Assembly (NCBI GenBank): GCA_009782475.1
Contig: WRIZ01000013.1
Coordinates: 1-32,549 of the forward strand
DNA: 32,549 nucleotides
Reading direction: 5' to 3'
Source of the DNA: Oscillospiraceae bacterium
GTDB lineage: Bacteria; Bacillota; Clostridia; Oscillospirales; UBA929
Shown: one piece after another, positions 30,701-32,549 of the stretch
Numbering within the stretch: the stretch's first letter is position 1
How the letters are laid out: the number at the start of each line of letters is the position of its first letter
Made by a program: the position numbers and the translations under genes
The notes under the pieces: generated by a model
Database searches by the model: none
Seen by the model: only the letters and a program-made list of their open reading frames with translations
What the model was told of the DNA's origin: nothing

Positions 30701-32419
30701 TTACCCTTGAATCAGCGACAGCCGTTGATACAACCCCGGCTGTCCCATCAACTCCTCATGTGTGCCGCGCTGGACGATCTCGCCGTTTTCCAGCACAAGG
30801 ATCAAGTCGGCGCGGCGGATGGTGGAGAGGCGGTGGGCAATGGCAATGATGGTATGCTGTTTGTGCAGCCCCGCGATGGCGGCCTGTATCTCTTTTTCCG
30901 TTTCGGTATCGACCGACGCCGTGGCCTCGTCGAGAATGATGACGGGTGCTTTGCGCAGGATGGCGCGGGCAATGGCGACACGCTGCTTTTGCCCGCCGGA
31001 GAGGCGCAGGCCGCGCTCCCCTACCCTGGTTTCATATCCGTCAGGCATGGCCATGATGGTTTCGTGAATGTTGGCCGCTTTAGACGCTTCAATAATCTCT
31101 TCTATCGGCGCGTCCGGCTTGGAATAGGCGATGTTCTCGGCCAATGTGCCGTTAAAGAGGAAGGTATCCTGCAATACCGGTGCGATTTGGCTGCGCAGGG
31201 AGGCTACGGTCACGGTTTTGACGTCTTTCCCGTCCAGCAGCACCATTCCCTCGTCAGGGTCGTAAAACCGCCCCACCAGCTGCGTTAAGGTGGATTTCCC
31301 GACGCCGGTCGGCCCGACCAACGCCACCATCTGCCCCGGCTGACAGCCAAAGCTGACGTTTTTCAGAACCGGGATATTTTCCTCATACCGAAACGAGACG
31401 TTTCGGAACTCGATCGCGCCCGATGCGGACTGTATGTCTTCCGCGTTCGGCGCGTCTTTGATGTCCTGTTCGGCGTCCAGCACGGCGACGACACGTTCGG
31501 CTCCGGCATACGCCGACTGCATGTTTTCCAAAAGCTGCGCCAAGCCGGAGATCGGCGCGTAAAACAATCCTAAGTAGAGCAGAAAAGCCACAATGTCGGC
31601 CACCGTGAGCTGATCGCGGAAAGCCAGCCAGCCGCCGAACCCGACGACAATCACCGTCCCGGCCGAGGAGAAGAATTGCACCAGCGGATGAAAGAAGTTG
31701 GAGAGTTTCAAAGCGTGCAGGATGGATTTGGTGTATTTGTTGGTTTCCTTCCGCACCGCTTTCGTTTCATCGGTTTCCCGCCCGAAAGACTGGATTTCCG
31801 ATATGCCGGAGAAATTGTCCTGGATTTTTGCGTTGACGCCCGCGACGGCCTGCTGTGCCTCGCGGAAATACGGCCTTATCTTTTTTGAGAAGACCCAGCC
31901 TCCCGCGATGATAAACGGCACGGGGATACAGGTCAGCAGTGCCAGTTTGACATTGAGTAAGAGCAGGATGACCACGACGCCGATGACGGTCAGCACATTG
32001 GCGATCATCTCGGGGATGATATGGGCGTAAAGGCTTTCAAAGTTGGCCGTGTCGTTGACGACGCGGCTCATCAAATCACCTGTCTGCTTATCGTGAAAAT
32101 ACCGCATGGAGAGGGATTGTATCTTGGTGTAGACGCGCACGCGCAAATCCTCCACCATCCGCCAGGCCGCGATATGGGCTAAGTATATATTGAGGAACCG
32201 AAAGAGCACTTGGAGAAGGTATAGCCCCAAAAGCAGCAGAGCCAGCCGCATGATCTGTCCCATCTCCTCCGTCCCCGCTTCCAGCAGCTGCGTCATTTCG
32301 CGCAGCAGCATGGGCGGGACAAGGGCGATCCCGGTTAGCAGCAGCATGGAGAGAATAGAAACGGCATACAACCCTTTGAACCGGGACGCCTCCCGCGCCA
32401 GCCGCCAGAGCAGTTTCAT
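30701..32419 (-). CDS. ABC exporter, fused permease and ATPase, 572 aa
   Basis: The N-terminal half has about six membrane helices (LYAVSILSMLLLTGIALVPP and following). The ATPase part carries Walker A GPTGVGKST (residue 369 on), the signature LSGGQ (473-477), Walker B VIILDE (493-498) and the switch His519. This is a half-size exporter that works as a dimer, like multidrug and lipid exporters. Substrate unknown. ATG 32419 is chosen because GGAGGGGGAG is upstream; the longer reading would begin near the promoter. Its stop is 6 bases from the DUF4349 stop, tail to tail. Confidence 0.94.
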   Translation of the reverse strand: MKLLWRLAREASRFKGLYAVSILSMLLLTGIALVPPMLLREMTQLLEAGTEEMGQIMRLALLLLGLYLLQVLFRFLNIYLAHIAAWRMVEDLRVRVYTKIQSLSMRYFHDKQTGDLMSRVVNDTANFESLYAHIIPEMIANVLTVIGVVVILLLLNVKLALLTCIPVPFIIAGGWVFSKKIRPYFREAQQAVAGVNAKIQDNFSGISEIQSFGRETDETKAVRKETNKYTKSILHALKLSNFFHPLVQFFSSAGTVIVVGFGGWLAFRDQLTVADIVAFLLYLGLFYAPISGLAQLLENMQSAYAGAERVVAVLDAEQDIKDAPNAEDIQSASGAIEFRNVSFRYEENIPVLKNVSFGCQPGQMVALVGPTGVGKSTLTQLVGRFYDPDEGMVLLDGKDVKTVTVASLRSQIAPVLQDTFLFNGTLAENIAYSKPDAPIEEIIEASKAANIHETIMAMPDGYETRVGERGLRLSGGQKQRVAIARAILRKAPVIILDEATASVDTETEKEIQAAIAGLHKQHTIIAIAHRLSTIRRADLILVLENGEIVQRGTHEELMGQPGLYQRLSLIQG

Positions 32420-32488
32420 GCTAGACTCCCCCTCCATGAAAATATCCGAAAAAAGCGATTGAAAAAAAAGCTGGATGTGGTATGATTG

Positions 32489-32517
32489 ATTATATAGCAA
32501 TTCATGGCAAAAAACAA
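32489..32517 (-). promoter_or_regulatory. Promoter of the ABC exporter gene
   Basis: On the reverse strand TTGTTT (32512-32517), 17 bases and TATAAT (32489-32494). The -35 is a partial match. A leader of about 60 bases follows. Confidence 0.6.
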
Positions 32518-32549
32518 GGTCAGGGGGGCTCGGTTTGGCTAAACCCAAT

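Overview
The window looks like chromosome from a Gram-positive, moderate-GC member of the class Clostridia. Supporting signs are strong AGGAGG-type ribosome sites, consensus TTGACA/TATAAT promoters, and many clostridial families: CarD-IspD-IspF, DUF3343 beside a cysteine desulfurase, NusG domain II with a Gx-type membrane protein, DUF6514, a zinc-ribbon/'YKDS'-repeat protein and a fused SecDF. No rRNA, tRNA or CRISPR array was recognised. All family names come from reading the proteins by eye; no database was searched.

Positions 1-~4710 are the right-hand part of an integrated mobile element whose left end lies outside the window. It carries a partial gene, several small AT-rich genes of unknown function, a helix-turn-helix repressor and, at the edge, a large serine recombinase. 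Three copies of one operator (CTAAG-N5-YTTAG) lie in the promoters around 631-686 and next to the repressor gene at 2750-2768, so one repressor probably controls the element's cargo and itself. The element seems to have inserted into, and shortened, a conserved clostridial gene (4706-5338).

Positions 5421-10422 hold a membrane-anchored repeat/solute-binding fusion protein, a CofE-like (F420 ligase family) enzyme, a GyrI-like protein and an AraC-GyrI regulator. Positions 10472-15191 hold guaB (IMP dehydrogenase) on the minus strand and, divergently, carD-ispD-ispF followed by DUF3343 and a cysteine desulfurase. Positions 15193-18379 are the stop/start-overlapping secDF-nusG2-Gx operon. It shares a divergent promoter with an FmdB-type zinc-ribbon gene. 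Two tandem secreted paralogues follow (18752-22131).

Positions 22193-27424 form a leftward cluster: murF-type ligase, ddl, pepF, then a RelE/RelB-like toxin-antitoxin pair. The pair is flanked by two copies of the 3' end of pepF, which suggests it was inserted there. A short DUF6514-like gene comes next, with its ribosome site inside a perfect hairpin. The murF leader carries a near-consensus parS (ParB) site. The rest is an alpha/beta hydrolase, a radical SAM DNA-repair-type protein with a palindrome in its promoter, a DUF4349 lipoprotein and an ABC exporter.

The most notable points are the toxin-antitoxin insertion with duplicated pepF end, the shared operator set with the truncated target gene, the hairpin over a ribosome site, the parS-like site, and the unusual domain fusion at 5421-7496.
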